From Desulfacinum hydrothermale DSM 13146 (GTDB lineage Bacteria; Desulfobacterota; Syntrophobacteria; Syntrophobacterales; DSM-9756): a stretch of DNA of 64,000 nucleotides. The stretch is from assembly GCF_900176285.1 (NCBI RefSeq), contig NZ_FWXF01000006.1, forward strand, positions 1 through 64,000, read 5' to 3'. The notes below the pieces were generated by a model. That model searched no databases and was not told the origin of the DNA. It saw only the letters and a program-made list of their open reading frames with translations. Shown piece after piece: positions 36,656 to 45,898 of the stretch (positions within the stretch are counted from its first letter, which is position 1; the number at the start of each line of letters is the position of its first letter). The translations under genes and the position numbers were made by a program.

Positions 36656-38539
36656 TCATGCCTCCAAGATTTCCTGGGAACCCGCCGGAAGGGGGGATTC
36701 CTCCTCGGCCCGTTGGGATTCCCACAGCCTTTGATACAGTCCGCCCGCCTGGACCAGATCTTCGTGGCGCCCTGACTCCACCACCTCTCCGCCGGACAAG
36801 ACCACGATCCTGTCGAAATCCATGATGGTGGCCAGTTGGTGGGTTACCATGAAGGTGGTCCGCCCCCGGGTGAGCCTTTGGATGGATGCCATGACCCGCT
36901 TTTCCGATGCGGCATCGAGCCCCACAGTGGGCTCATCCAAAACCACGATGGGAGCATCACGAAGGATGGCCCGGGCGATGGCAAGGCGCCTTTTCTGTCC
37001 TCCGGACAGCCCACCGCCGCCCTCGCCCAGCTGCGTATCGTAGCCCTGGGAAAGGCCCAGGATGAACTCATGGGCTCCCGCCGCCCGTGCCGCCGCCACC
37101 ACCTCATCTTCCGTAGCCCCGGGTTTGGCCATGGCGATGTTGTCTCGAACGCTCATACGGAAGATATAGGAATCCTGGAGCACCACGGCCATCTGGTTGC
37201 GGAGGGAGGCAAGGGTGAACTCGCGGATGTCCCGCCCGTCTACGAGCACGGCGCCCCGGTCCGGGTCGTAGAGGCGCATGAGAAGATGCAGGAGGGTGGA
37301 CTTGCCGCTGCCCGAATCCCCCACCAGGGCCACGCGCTCACCGGCGGCCACGGCCATCTCAAATCCGCGCAGCAAGGGTCGGTCTTTGTCGTACCCAAAC
37401 CACACATCCCGGAACTGAACGTGCCCGCGGAACCTGGGCGCCGGCACCGCATGCGGCACATCGCAAGCCCCCATCTCCGCGGGATTCAGGGCCATGATCT
37501 CCTCGATCCGCTCCAAAGCGGCTGACGATTTGGCCCACCGGCCGGCAAACTTGCTCATCTCCCGGATGGGCTTGAAGAGGCTGTTGAGGTAGCTGAGGAA
37601 AACCATGAGCTGGCCCACCGTGAGGCAGCCGTGGATGATGCGCAAAATCCCCACGAAAAGAACCAGCAGCGAGGTGGCTCCCACCAGCATATCCATGGAC
37701 GCCGTGAGCATGCCCTGGTAGCGCCCCGCCCGGACAGCCTGTTGGGCGCTTTCCCGCCCTCCCTCAAGGAAGTCGTCCACCACCTCGTTTTCCAGGGACA
37801 GGCTCGTCACCGCCTTGTGGTAGTAAAAGGTCTCCTGAACGCTGGAAGCCAATGCGCCCTCGATGCGCCGCTGCCGGCGAACCGCTTCCCGCGTGCGCCG
37901 GGAAAAGAAGACGTTGGCCCAATAGACCACCGGGATCACCATGACAAAGGTGAGCGCGTAGATCCAGTCCATGACGAAAGAAACAACCAGGATGCCCACA
38001 ACGGTGGGCAGGCTCCGAATAAGCACCGTGAGGAGCGATTCCAGGATGTCCTGGGCATCGGCCGTATCCTTGGAGATGCGACTGGTGAGATCCCCTGTGC
38101 GGGCCTTTTCGAAAAACCCGTGGGGAAGAGAAACCAGGTGGGAGAAGAGCCTTTCCCGGATGGTGAGCACCACGCGTTGGCCCAGGGTGGCCAGGGCCGT
38201 GTTCTGCACGTAAAGGAGCAGCGCGTTGCCGCAATAGATGAGGGCCAAAAGGAAGATCCCCTGAAAAAGGAAGTGGTAAAGATCCTCGTGGAAAAAGCCC
38301 CGGATCGAGACCAGGATAAACTCCGTCAGGCTGTAACGGGACATGAGATCGTTCGTATTCGAGGGGTTTTGCACCACATGGTCGATCAGGGCCCGAAGCG
38401 GCCACGGCTGGGCCAGAGTGAGAAGCGTCTGACCCGCCATGGCGGCCGCCACCAACAGGGCCACCTTCCAGTGGCGGCGCACCGCGCTCGTGAGCTGGCT
38501 GGCGCCAAGTGCCCTCTTTTGAACTGTCCGGTCCTTCAT
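36656..38539 (-). CDS. ABC exporter, fused permease and ATPase (MsbA/multidrug type)
   Basis: A 627-residue half-transporter that would dimerise. A six-helix membrane domain (about 20-330) is followed by an ATPase domain: Walker A GDSGSGKST, ABC signature LSGGQKRRLAIARAIL, Walker B IVVLDEP and the switch His in MVTHQLAT. The substrate is not evident; lipid, peptide or drug exporters share this plan. ATG at 38539 has GAAAGG seven bases upstream; the longer upstream frame is glycine/lysine-rich and unlikely to be translated. It heads the metal-efflux run with only 25 bases to the channel gene, so it is probably co-transcribed with it. Confidence 0.9.
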   Translation of the reverse strand: MKDRTVQKRALGASQLTSAVRRHWKVALLVAAAMAGQTLLTLAQPWPLRALIDHVVQNPSNTNDLMSRYSLTEFILVSIRGFFHEDLYHFLFQGIFLLALIYCGNALLLYVQNTALATLGQRVVLTIRERLFSHLVSLPHGFFEKARTGDLTSRISKDTADAQDILESLLTVLIRSLPTVVGILVVSFVMDWIYALTFVMVIPVVYWANVFFSRRTREAVRRQRRIEGALASSVQETFYYHKAVTSLSLENEVVDDFLEGGRESAQQAVRAGRYQGMLTASMDMLVGATSLLVLFVGILRIIHGCLTVGQLMVFLSYLNSLFKPIREMSKFAGRWAKSSAALERIEEIMALNPAEMGACDVPHAVPAPRFRGHVQFRDVWFGYDKDRPLLRGFEMAVAAGERVALVGDSGSGKSTLLHLLMRLYDPDRGAVLVDGRDIREFTLASLRNQMAVVLQDSYIFRMSVRDNIAMAKPGATEDEVVAAARAAGAHEFILGLSQGYDTQLGEGGGGLSGGQKRRLAIARAILRDAPIVVLDEPTVGLDAASEKRVMASIQRLTRGRTTFMVTHQLATIMDFDRIVVLSGGEVVESGRHEDLVQAGGLYQRLWESQRAEEESPLPAGSQEILEA

Positions 38540-39236
38540 GTTCCGACCTTTCTTCCTTTTCCGCTTTCCGCCTCCGCCCCCCATCCCATGGAGACAACCG
38601 GTGCGAGTCACCGGTCCTTCGCGAAGCATGTGGGTCCGGGAGGACGGCGATTGGTCTTTCAAGAGGCAATTCCGATACCAAGTCGGGATCAGTACGGAAA
38701 CAATGTCATTTGCTCAACGACGACGGGAAAAGGGAACGGACCCTGGACGCACGCTGAAGGCCACCTGCAGAAGCGGCGAAAGCCGCCATGCCGTCTCGCC
38801 CCTCCATGCCCGGTAGGGCTTCCGCGGATCATCACAGGGCCTCCGACCATACGGATCGCGCCTCTCGGCACTCCTGCAGAAGAAAACCCACCAACTCCTC
38901 TATTTGACAACGCGCGCCATCCAAAGCCGGCCCCCTCCAAGGCGCCACCAGCCCAACGGCCTCAGGCCCGATCAGGCGGCGATCTTTGTTAAGGCAAGTT
39001 GGGATCTCTGGTCTTTCGGAGTAGGTGAAAAAGGCGTTGAAAGAAATTTTCCATCTGGGAGAAAAATCCTTTCACTTTCCGGTTTCGGGGCCCCGTGATG
39101 CGGCAAGGGGATGGGTGGAAAGAGCTTGATCCGCTTGCGGAAGAGCAATTGGTGCGATCATTGCTCCGCCAATGACAAGGAACCTGGCAACGGGGGGATG
39201 TTCCCCGCCTTTCTTATCCCAATGGGGAGTGCGATT
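38540..39236. other. Gene-free divergent spacer
   Basis: About 700 bp between the divergent ABC exporter and sensor kinase genes. I see no reading frame with coding character, no R1 palindrome and no convincing tRNA or structured RNA. Promoters for both directions should lie here. A TTGACA at 38904-38909 has no acceptable -10 box. Confidence 0.5.
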
Positions 39237-40310
39237 ATGGAATCGAATCATTTTAACGACAAAAAACCGCGCGGCAAAGGATGGGCCGGGCTTGTGATCC
39301 TTGCAGCCGCGGCAGTCACCGTTTTTCACTACAGCACGGCCGTGGATCGGACGGCCTTTCACACCCTCTACCGGGACTTGTACTTCCTGATCATTCTTAC
39401 GGCCTCCTTTTTCGGCGGCCTCAAGACCGGCCTGTGGACGGCCGGGCTCATCACGGCCGCTTACGCCCCCCATGTGGCCATGACCTGGCACGCTCAGCCC
39501 GGCGTGAACATTGGAAACCTCCTCCAAATGGTCCTCTTTCTTACGAGTGCCGCTGTGGTGGGGATCCTGAGCGACCGGGAAAAGAAGCGCCTCCAGGAAC
39601 TGCATCAGGCTTGGAATCTGGCGTCTCTGGGCCGGGCGGCGTTGGCCCTCTCTTCGGAAATCCACGAGCTCCTCTCGCTCACACGGCAAACCCTTCGAAG
39701 GGAAGACCTCACCCAGCCAGGACGCCGGAACCTGCAGCGGATCATGGAAAAGCTGAGCGTGCTGGAGCAATCCCTGACTCACTTCAACCCGGACGCCTTG
39801 AGCCAGGAACGCCAATTCCTCTGTCCGGACGGGGTGTTCCAACGGGCGCAACAGCACCTCAACCAGGCCGCAGCTCCCCATGGGGTCCACCTGGATCTGC
39901 ATCTCCAAGCCGGGGAGGCTCTGGTCTACGCAAGCCGATCCGATCTCCTGTGGCTGGCCCATCAGTTGGTTCGAAACGCGGCCGAAGTCTCCCCGCCCGG
40001 CACCACCATCTCCCTGGCCACCCGGGCGGACGACCGTGGTTTTCACATGATCGTCCGGGATCAAGGACCCGGCATTCCGGAAGAGAACCTGGAAAAGATC
40101 TTCACCCCCTTCTTTTCCACCAAACATGGGGGAACGGGTCTGGGATTGTCCGTGTGCCGAAAGATCGTCTCGGATCACGAAGGGGCCTTGCGTGTGGAGA
40201 GCCGTCTTGGAGCGGGAACGGCCTTCCATGTCTGGCTTCCCCTTGCCTTTGGTGAAAAGAAGGACCCGCATGCAAGCGGGGCGGATCGGAAGGGAGGGGA
40301 GAGTGCTTAG
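39237..40310 (+). CDS. Membrane sensor histidine kinase, small
   Basis: A 357-residue kinase. Three or four hydrophobic segments (about 16-33, 48-60, 65-80, 92-111) form an integral-membrane sensor with almost no periplasmic loop. The dimerisation region has a divergent H-box, SSEIHELLSL, with candidate His143. The ATPase domain has RNAAEVSP in the N-box position, RDQGPGIPEEN and GGTGLGLSVCRKIV. ATG at 39237 has GGGGAG seven bases upstream. The start of the following kinase lies about 500 bases downstream with repeat copy G between, so the two may not be co-transcribed. The signal is unknown. Confidence 0.82.
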   Translation: MESNHFNDKKPRGKGWAGLVILAAAAVTVFHYSTAVDRTAFHTLYRDLYFLIILTASFFGGLKTGLWTAGLITAAYAPHVAMTWHAQPGVNIGNLLQMVLFLTSAAVVGILSDREKKRLQELHQAWNLASLGRAALALSSEIHELLSLTRQTLRREDLTQPGRRNLQRIMEKLSVLEQSLTHFNPDALSQERQFLCPDGVFQRAQQHLNQAAAPHGVHLDLHLQAGEALVYASRSDLLWLAHQLVRNAAEVSPPGTTISLATRADDRGFHMIVRDQGPGIPEENLEKIFTPFFSTKHGGTGLGLSVCRKIVSDHEGALRVESRLGAGTAFHVWLPLAFGEKKDPHASGADRKGGESA

Positions 40311-40329
40311 TGTCCGGCAATGGCATGGC

Positions 40330-40521
40330 GGCCCTTCGGGAGCTTTTAACTGGTTGAAATCCCACTGTGCCCCGTGGCTCTTTTTGAGCCTTGTAGGGGC
40401 GGGTTCGGAACCCGCCCCTACTGCTGAAACGCCAGGCCCGTAGCACGAGCGCGCCTGCACCCCAACCTTCCGTCCACGCAAGTAAGGAAACAACCTGGGC
40501 GTTCTCGAACAAGATCCCAGG
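40330..40521 (-). repeat. Dispersed repeat R1, copy G (best palindrome)
   Basis: Fills most of the 497-bp gap 40311-40807. Inverted relative to copy B: TGGTTGAAATCCCAC, TTTTTGAGCCTT, then a perfect 29-nt palindrome at 40393-40421 (arm GTAGGGGCGGGTTC, centre G), CTGAAACGCCAGGCCCGTAG, AACCTTCCGTCCACGCA and CCTGGGCGTTCTCGAACAA. The arm is long and GC-rich enough to stop or protect transcripts. Confidence 0.7.
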
Positions 40522-40797
40522 ATCCGGTCCGAGAAACCCAGGCTAAAAAGGAAAGTTTCCCGGCATCTTGAATCGGAAAGCCCTTCTCGGACATGCTTAG
40601 AAGGCTCCCCCAACACGACCCGGTGGGTTCCTTTTCGTGCGGACGGGCGGTCAAGGCTGCCATGACAAGGTTTCCTGCCGGCCTGTGAGTGAACAGCCCT
40701 TGCGCTCGATGGGGGCTACCCGCCAGGTCGATCCCACAGGCGGCGGGCGCACAAAGGGCTCATGACCAGAAGCCCGTTTTCGGCTTAGCCCCATGAC

Positions 40798-40802
40798 GGA
40801 GG
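40798..40802 (+). promoter_or_regulatory. Ribosome binding site that fixes a GTG start
   Basis: GGAGG with a five-base spacer to GTG at 40808. The in-frame ATG at 40793 overlaps this site and has nothing upstream, so GTG is the likely start of the next sensor kinase. Confidence 0.7.
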
Positions 40803-40807
40803 TAACC

Positions 40808-42679
40808 GTGCCGACCCGGATCGTTCATCGCTTCCTCGTTGTGCTGATTCTCCTCACAGCCCTGCCCATGGCTCTTCTGGGAGCCGCCTCCTACAGAGCG
40901 GCTCGCAAGGCACTTACCGGCACGGCCCTCATGCACATGGAGACCATCGCCGAAGACCACAAGAACCACCTGGACTTCTGGTTCCGGGAACGGCTGCAGG
41001 ATCTGACCACCGTGGCGTCACTGCCTCCGGTGCGCATGGTCTGCACCCGGTGCAGCACGTCCGGATGCCCCATCCAGTCGGGTACAACCCTGGAGGCGGT
41101 TCGGGCATCGCTTCGTTCCGTGACGGGCTCGCCGCCTCTCTATGAATCCATGGCCCTTTACAGCGCGGACGGCCGGCTCCTGGCCGCCGCCGGCCCGCAA
41201 GACAAGGCACCCCGGCCGGCACCGATCCGCCCCCCGAAAGAGCCCACCTTCGGCACGCCCCTTCGCGGGCCCGATGGCCTCTGGCATGTGTCCCTCGCGG
41301 CGCCCATCCAGGGCGAAGAGGGGAAGCCGGTGGGAACCGTGGTGGCGACGGTGAATATGAGCCAATCGCTGGATCCCATGATGACGGACCGGGCCGGACT
41401 GGGGAGCACCGGTCGGACCTATCTTCTTACACCTCAAAGGGAGATCGTCACCCGGATCCACGCACTTTCCGACGGCGCAGGCGAAATCTCCTCGCCCCAC
41501 TCTTTTGCCATTGAACAGGTCCTGGCCGGACAAAGCGGAGCCGGCCTCTACAAGGATTTTCAAGGCCGGGAGGTGGTGGGCGCCTACCGCTGGCTCAGTG
41601 GTTACCGCCTGGGCCTCTTGGCCGAGATGACCACGCGCGAGATTCTGGCTCCCGTCCAGTGGATGCTGGCCTGGACAGTGGCCGCTGTGGCGGCGCTGCT
41701 TCTCAGCTGTTTCATTCTTGCCTGGGCGGCGGCCGGAAGGATGTCCCAACCCATCGTGGAAATGAGCGAAGCGGCCCGGCGCATGGCCGACGGCGACTTT
41801 TCCGTGCAGATCAACGCCTCGCGCAGGGACGAGCTGGGGATCTTGGCACAAAGCTTCAACGAAATGAGCCGTCGGACCGCCCAGACACTGGAAGAACTGC
41901 GGGCCAACGAGAGATCCCTTCGTCGGGCCTACCAATCCCAGAAGGTCCTGCAACGCCGGCTGGTCCAGTCCGAGAAACTGGCCGCCGTGGGGGAACTGGT
42001 GGCGGGGGTCGTCCACGAAATGCGAAATCCTCTCTCGTCCGTGAAGCTCAACCTGCAGATCCTCCAGCGCAGCCTGGACCGGGAAGGGCCCCTGGCGGAA
42101 CACTTCTCCCTCGCCCTGGAACAGGTGAAACTGCTGGAAAACATGTTCCGGGATCTTTTGGACTACAGCAAGCCCCTTCAGATCACCGCTCGCCCCGAGG
42201 CTCTGGAACTCCTGGTGGAGCGGGCTCTGGAGCAGGCCTCTGCGGAAGTTTCCCTGGCGGACGTTCGAGTGGAAAAGGAGCTGGACCGCGATTTGCCTTT
42301 CGTGGAGGTGGATGGGGAACGTGCCGTGCAGGTGCTGGTCAATGTGATCAAAAACTCCGTGCAAAACGCCGACGGCCCCCTCCGCCTGCGCTTTCAGGCG
42401 GCTGTGAAGGAAGACCCGAGCGGATCCGCTCCGGTCCTTCGTCTGGCCGTTCAGGATACGGGCCCCGGCATCCCGCCCCAGCATGTCACACGGCTCTTTC
42501 AGCCCTTTTTCACCACCCGCACCAAGGGCACGGGCCTGGGCCTTTCCATGGTGAAAAAGATCATGGACGCCCATGGTGGAAGCGTGGAGATCGAAAGCAC
42601 ACCGGGTCGTGGCACCACGGTCCATCTGGATTTTCCCATCTCAGGGAGCGAACCTCATGCAGAAGATCCTCATCATTGA
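40808..42679 (+). CDS. Membrane sensor histidine kinase (Cache, HAMP) with periplasmic Cys cluster
   Basis: A 623-residue kinase. TM1 is at about 9-28, a periplasmic double-Cache-like sensor at about 30-280, TM2 at about 285-310, and a HAMP linker at about 305-360 with RRDELGILAQSFNEM. The phospho-acceptor is His403 in GVVHEMRNPLSS. NVIKNSVQNA, DTGPGIP and [10 protein letters not shown] complete the ATPase domain. The sensor domain holds Cys79, Cys82 and Cys87 in VCTRCSTSGCP, an unusual cluster for a Cache domain that could bind metal or haem, or act as a thiol switch (inference). The stop lies inside the response-regulator gene (23-base overlap), making them a cognate pair. Confidence 0.92.
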   Translation: MPTRIVHRFLVVLILLTALPMALLGAASYRAARKALTGTALMHMETIAEDHKNHLDFWFRERLQDLTTVASLPPVRMVCTRCSTSGCPIQSGTTLEAVRASLRSVTGSPPLYESMALYSADGRLLAAAGPQDKAPRPAPIRPPKEPTFGTPLRGPDGLWHVSLAAPIQGEEGKPVGTVVATVNMSQSLDPMMTDRAGLGSTGRTYLLTPQREIVTRIHALSDGAGEISSPHSFAIEQVLAGQSGAGLYKDFQGREVVGAYRWLSGYRLGLLAEMTTREILAPVQWMLAWTVAAVAALLLSCFILAWAAAGRMSQPIVEMSEAARRMADGDFSVQINASRRDELGILAQSFNEMSRRTAQTLEELRANERSLRRAYQSQKVLQRRLVQSEKLAAVGELVAGVVHEMRNPLSSVKLNLQILQRSLDREGPLAEHFSLALEQVKLLENMFRDLLDYSKPLQITARPEALELLVERALEQASAEVSLADVRVEKELDRDLPFVEVDGERAVQVLVNVIKNSVQNADGPLRLRFQAAVKEDPSGSAPVLRLAVQDTGPGIPPQHVTRLFQPFFTTRTKGTGLGLSMVKKIMDAHGGSVEIESTPGRGTTVHLDFPISGSEPHAEDPHH

Positions 42680-44042
42680 CGACGATCCTTCCTTGGCACG
42701 GACCCTGGAACTCTATTTCGCCGGTAAGGGACATCAGGTCCTCACGGCCGGAAACGCCCGGGACGCATTGGCCCTATGGGACGCCGAAAAGCCGGACATG
42801 ATCCTGCTGGACGTCCAGCTACCGGACATGGAGGGCCCTCAGGTGCTCAAGCAAGCCAAGGCGCGCGGTTACACCGGTGACGTCATCATGATCACCGCCT
42901 TCCAGGACACGGAAGCCACCCTGGAGGCCATCCGCCACGGCGCCACGGATTATCTCTACAAGCCGCTGGACCTGGACTCCCTGGATCTTCTCATTGAAAA
43001 GGTGCAGCGACGAAAGGAAGAGCGACTGGAGCTGGCCCGCCTGAGCCATGTCATCACGGAGGTTCAAAAGCCAAACCAGATCGTGGGCCGCAGTGCGGCG
43101 ATCCTGGAGGTGATCAAAGCCATCGCCCGCGTGGCCCAGAACCCCACGCCGGTGCTCATCCAGGGAGAAACCGGGACGGGAAAGGAACTGATCGCCCAGA
43201 CACTGCACGAACAGTCGGCTCCGGGGGAGCCTTTCGTGGCCATCAACTGCGCCGCCATGGTGCCAGCGCTCCTGGAAAGCGAGCTGTTCGGCCATGAAAA
43301 GGGCGCCTTCACGGGCGCCGTCACCCGCAAGATGGGCAAGATTCAGCTGGCCGGGGCCGGTACCCTCTTTCTGGACGAAATCGGGGAGATGCCCCTGGAT
43401 CTGCAGGCCAAGCTGCTGCGGGTTCTGGAAACGCGGGAATACCAAAGGGTGGGCGGACTGGAATCCCTGCCGCTCAAGGCGCGCATCGTGACCGCCACCA
43501 ATCGGGACCTGGAACGCATGGTTCGGGAAAACCGCTTCCGGGAAGACCTCTATTTTCGCCTCAAGGTCTATGTCATTCACATCCCACCCCTTCGGGAAAG
43601 GCCGGAAGACATCGTGCCCCTGTGTGAATACTTTCTGACCCGCCTCAATGCGGAGCTGGGCAAACAGGTCACTCGCATCCCCCGCCGATACCTGGAGCTT
43701 TTCCAGGCCTACCCGTGGCCGGGAAACGTTCGAGAGCTCCACAACATCCTGCGCCGTGCCGTGATCCACTCCCCCGACGAGGTGCTTTCCCTGGACGAAG
43801 GCTGGCTCCGCGCGCCCTCCCAACAGGCGGAGGCCTCCCGGCACGACGCGTGGGTTCCGGAAAGCCTGGAGGAAGTGGAACGGCGCCACATCGATCGGGT
43901 GCTTCGCTACACGGGCGGAAATTACGGCCGGGCCTGCCAAATCCTGGGCATCAGCCGCCCCACGCTCCGAAAGAAAATCCAAGACTACGGACTCGCCGCC
44001 CTGGCGGAAGAAATCCGAGACAGAAAAGGGACCCCGCCATGA
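42657..44042 (+). CDS. Sigma-54-dependent response regulator (NtrC family)
   Basis: A 461-residue enhancer-binding regulator. The receiver (1-120) has Asp52 in LLDVQLPD and a KP lysine at about 102. The AAA+ domain has Walker A GETGTGKE (170-177), the sigma-54 contact loop GAFTGA (216-221) and Walker B FLDEIGEMP. A C-terminal Fis-like helix-turn-helix is visible (about 425-455; YGRACQILGISRPTLRKKI). ATG at 42657 has GGGAG eight bases upstream and lies within the kinase gene. When phosphorylated by that kinase it should open complexes at sigma-54 promoters. I did not find a convincing -24/-12 site in the window, so its targets are probably elsewhere. Confidence 0.95.
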   Translation: MQKILIIDDDPSLARTLELYFAGKGHQVLTAGNARDALALWDAEKPDMILLDVQLPDMEGPQVLKQAKARGYTGDVIMITAFQDTEATLEAIRHGATDYLYKPLDLDSLDLLIEKVQRRKEERLELARLSHVITEVQKPNQIVGRSAAILEVIKAIARVAQNPTPVLIQGETGTGKELIAQTLHEQSAPGEPFVAINCAAMVPALLESELFGHEKGAFTGAVTRKMGKIQLAGAGTLFLDEIGEMPLDLQAKLLRVLETREYQRVGGLESLPLKARIVTATNRDLERMVRENRFREDLYFRLKVYVIHIPPLRERPEDIVPLCEYFLTRLNAELGKQVTRIPRRYLELFQAYPWPGNVRELHNILRRAVIHSPDEVLSLDEGWLRAPSQQAEASRHDAWVPESLEEVERRHIDRVLRYTGGNYGRACQILGISRPTLRKKIQDYGLAALAEEIRDRKGTPP

Positions 44043-45041
44043 ATCCAACGGCCTCAGACAAACCGGACACCACGCTCCCCATCGGCATGGTTCTCAAGGA
44101 CAAGTGGGTGATCCTGGAGGCCATCGGCAAGGGCGGCATGGGCGAGGTCTACCGGGCCCACCAGATCAAAAGGACCTCAACGGTCGCTGCTTTGGGGCTT
44201 GGCCCTGGTGCTGTTGGCCCTGGTGGGGGCTGTGGGGGTCCATTTTTATCCTCCCAAGTCATTTCAAGGCCAGGTTCCCGGCCCGCCGCGTCGCGCGGCA
44301 TCCACTCCCGGCGCCGCGTGATCTCAACCGGAGACCTTGGAAAGCTCGGACTTTGATTTGATGCATCGCATTCCAGGGGGCACCCTGCTACTGCCCAAGA
44401 GTTTTGGGACCGAGGCCGGCGAAACGATCCAGTTGGAGGCCTTTAGGATGAATGAAGCCCTCGTGACGAACCAACAATATGTAAACTTTTTGAACGCCGT
44501 CCTGCCTCGAATCACAGTGCAAGACTCCGTCGTGGAGGGCAACGGCCAGATCTGGTTGATGCTGGGAGAGGTGGTCAAGGGCTACGAACCCATTGTTTTT
44601 CGAAACGGCCGATTCTACGTGAAAAACTCGTTGCACACGGCGTGCCCGGTGGTTCGGGTCACCGCTTATGGAGCTCAGGCCTACGTGGATCATTACGGGT
44701 TCCGACTTCCTTCGAAAGGGGAATGGCTCTGGGTGGCCCAGCGCCAAGCAAGAAGGCTCCGCCCGGTAAGCCAATCAAACGACTGGCGCAGCGCCGAAAG
44801 CTGGATGATGAAAGAAATGGCGGACAGCACGTCCACAACTCGAACGGCTGGAAAAAAGCTTTTGAGCGGAGGAAAGGATCTTGCCACGGGAAGGCACATT
44901 CCGGTGAAAGCCCTGACCGGGGACGGCGTGGGAAGTGGCGTGGCGGTCTGGGGAAAGGGTTTCGTGCGCGGTGGTCATCGTCTGCAAGCCGATTTCCGCG
45001 GTATGGTGACGGGCCGCCACCGGCGCTTTCCCCGACCCTGA
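44039..45041 (+). pseudogene. Remnant of a Ser/Thr kinase - transmembrane - FGE-sulfatase fusion gene
   Basis: ATG at 44039 overlaps the regulator's stop and starts a eukaryotic-type kinase: VLKDKWVILEAIGKGGMGEV then YRAHQ, i.e. the nucleotide-binding loop. Right after HQ (about 44164) the kinase is lost; the catalytic core and some 250 codons are missing. In the +1 frame a transmembrane segment follows (SLLWGLALVLLALVGAVGV, 44184-44240), as found after the kinase in intact fusions, then TGA at 44319-44321. The same frame resumes with a formylglycine-generating-enzyme-type (FGE) domain from 44361 (MHRIPGGTLLLP; FRLPSKGEWLWV), which degenerates before the conserved GGSW-type end. A deletion, a frame change, a stop and a scrambled end make it a pseudogene. 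The FGE piece alone (44361-45041) could still be translated. Confidence 0.72.
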
Positions 45042-45130
45042 GCAAGTTGCTCCCCGCGGGCCGAGGGTGTATATGGGGGGGCGGAGACGGCAAACAAACG
45101 ACAAGACAACCACAAGGAAAGGAAGCGGCC

Positions 45131-45898
45131 ATGCTGAAGGCGGCTTTTGTGGTGGCCCGGGACATTCCGGATCTGTGGTACCAGCTGGTTCGAAAGGCCG
45201 TGGAGGAAGGCCGGGAATACAAGGTGGAAAAGGGCAGCACCCCCACCAAGCGCTGGGAGCTGGACTTTGTGTCGGCCCAGATCACCCATCCCGGCACCCG
45301 GCCTTTGGAACCGGACATTCCCCCCGGCGTGGGCATTCCCAACCCCATCGAACCCGGTTACGCGGAAAAGTATCTGCCCTACTACATGACGGATGTGGCC
45401 CAGCCCGGTGAACACTACACCTACGGACAGGACCTGGCCTGGCAGATCGAGTGGGTGATCGACTACTACCGAAAGAACAGCCCCGGGACCAAGCATTGCT
45501 ACATGACGGTGGGACGTCCGGAGAGTCTCCTTTTCTACGACGAGTCGGTGGACTACGAGGAGGTAATCCGCGTGGCGGACCGGGCCACGGGGAAGACGGT
45601 GCGCAGTCGCACCCTCTCCAACGCCTTCAACAAGGAGGAGCCCGGGACGACCCAGTGCCTTCGGGGCGTGGACACGGCCATCAAGTACGGCAAGCTCCAC
45701 TTCAGCATCCACTTCCGCAGTTGGAACCTGTGGAACGGGCTGCCGGCCAACCTGGCATGCCTCCAGATGGTGAAGGAATACATGGCCCAGCAGATCGGCG
45801 TGGAAGACGGGGAGATGTTCGTGACCTGCCTCAAGCTCGGCCTTGCCGAGGCCTACTTCGATCTGGCCAAGCTGCGGCTCTATCTCAATTCACAATGA
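45131..45898 (+). CDS. Thymidylate synthase, archaeal-type
   Basis: A 255-residue member of the thymidylate synthase/dCMP hydroxymethylase superfamily, of the short lineage found in archaea and some anaerobic bacteria; not ThyX and not the usual ThyA. The catalytic cysteine is probably Cys176 in GTTQCLRG. The following LHFSIHFRSWNLWNGLPANLA corresponds to the phosphate/sugar-binding YQRS and PFNIA region (given here in parts: FRSW, PANLA). MVKEYMAQQIGVEDGEM ends the conserved core. It should make dTMP from dUMP with a folate or pterin cofactor. ATG has GGAAG six bases upstream. Its 3' end overlaps the convergent Fe-S gene by nine bases. Confidence 0.78.
   Translation: MLKAAFVVARDIPDLWYQLVRKAVEEGREYKVEKGSTPTKRWELDFVSAQITHPGTRPLEPDIPPGVGIPNPIEPGYAEKYLPYYMTDVAQPGEHYTYGQDLAWQIEWVIDYYRKNSPGTKHCYMTVGRPESLLFYDESVDYEEVIRVADRATGKTVRSRTLSNAFNKEEPGTTQCLRGVDTAIKYGKLHFSIHFRSWNLWNGLPANLACLQMVKEYMAQQIGVEDGEMFVTCLKLGLAEAYFDLAKLRLYLNSQ

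Noticed and set aside
38904-38909. TTGACA as a promoter for the kinase at 39237
   Set aside because: No acceptable -10 box lies 15-19 bases downstream.
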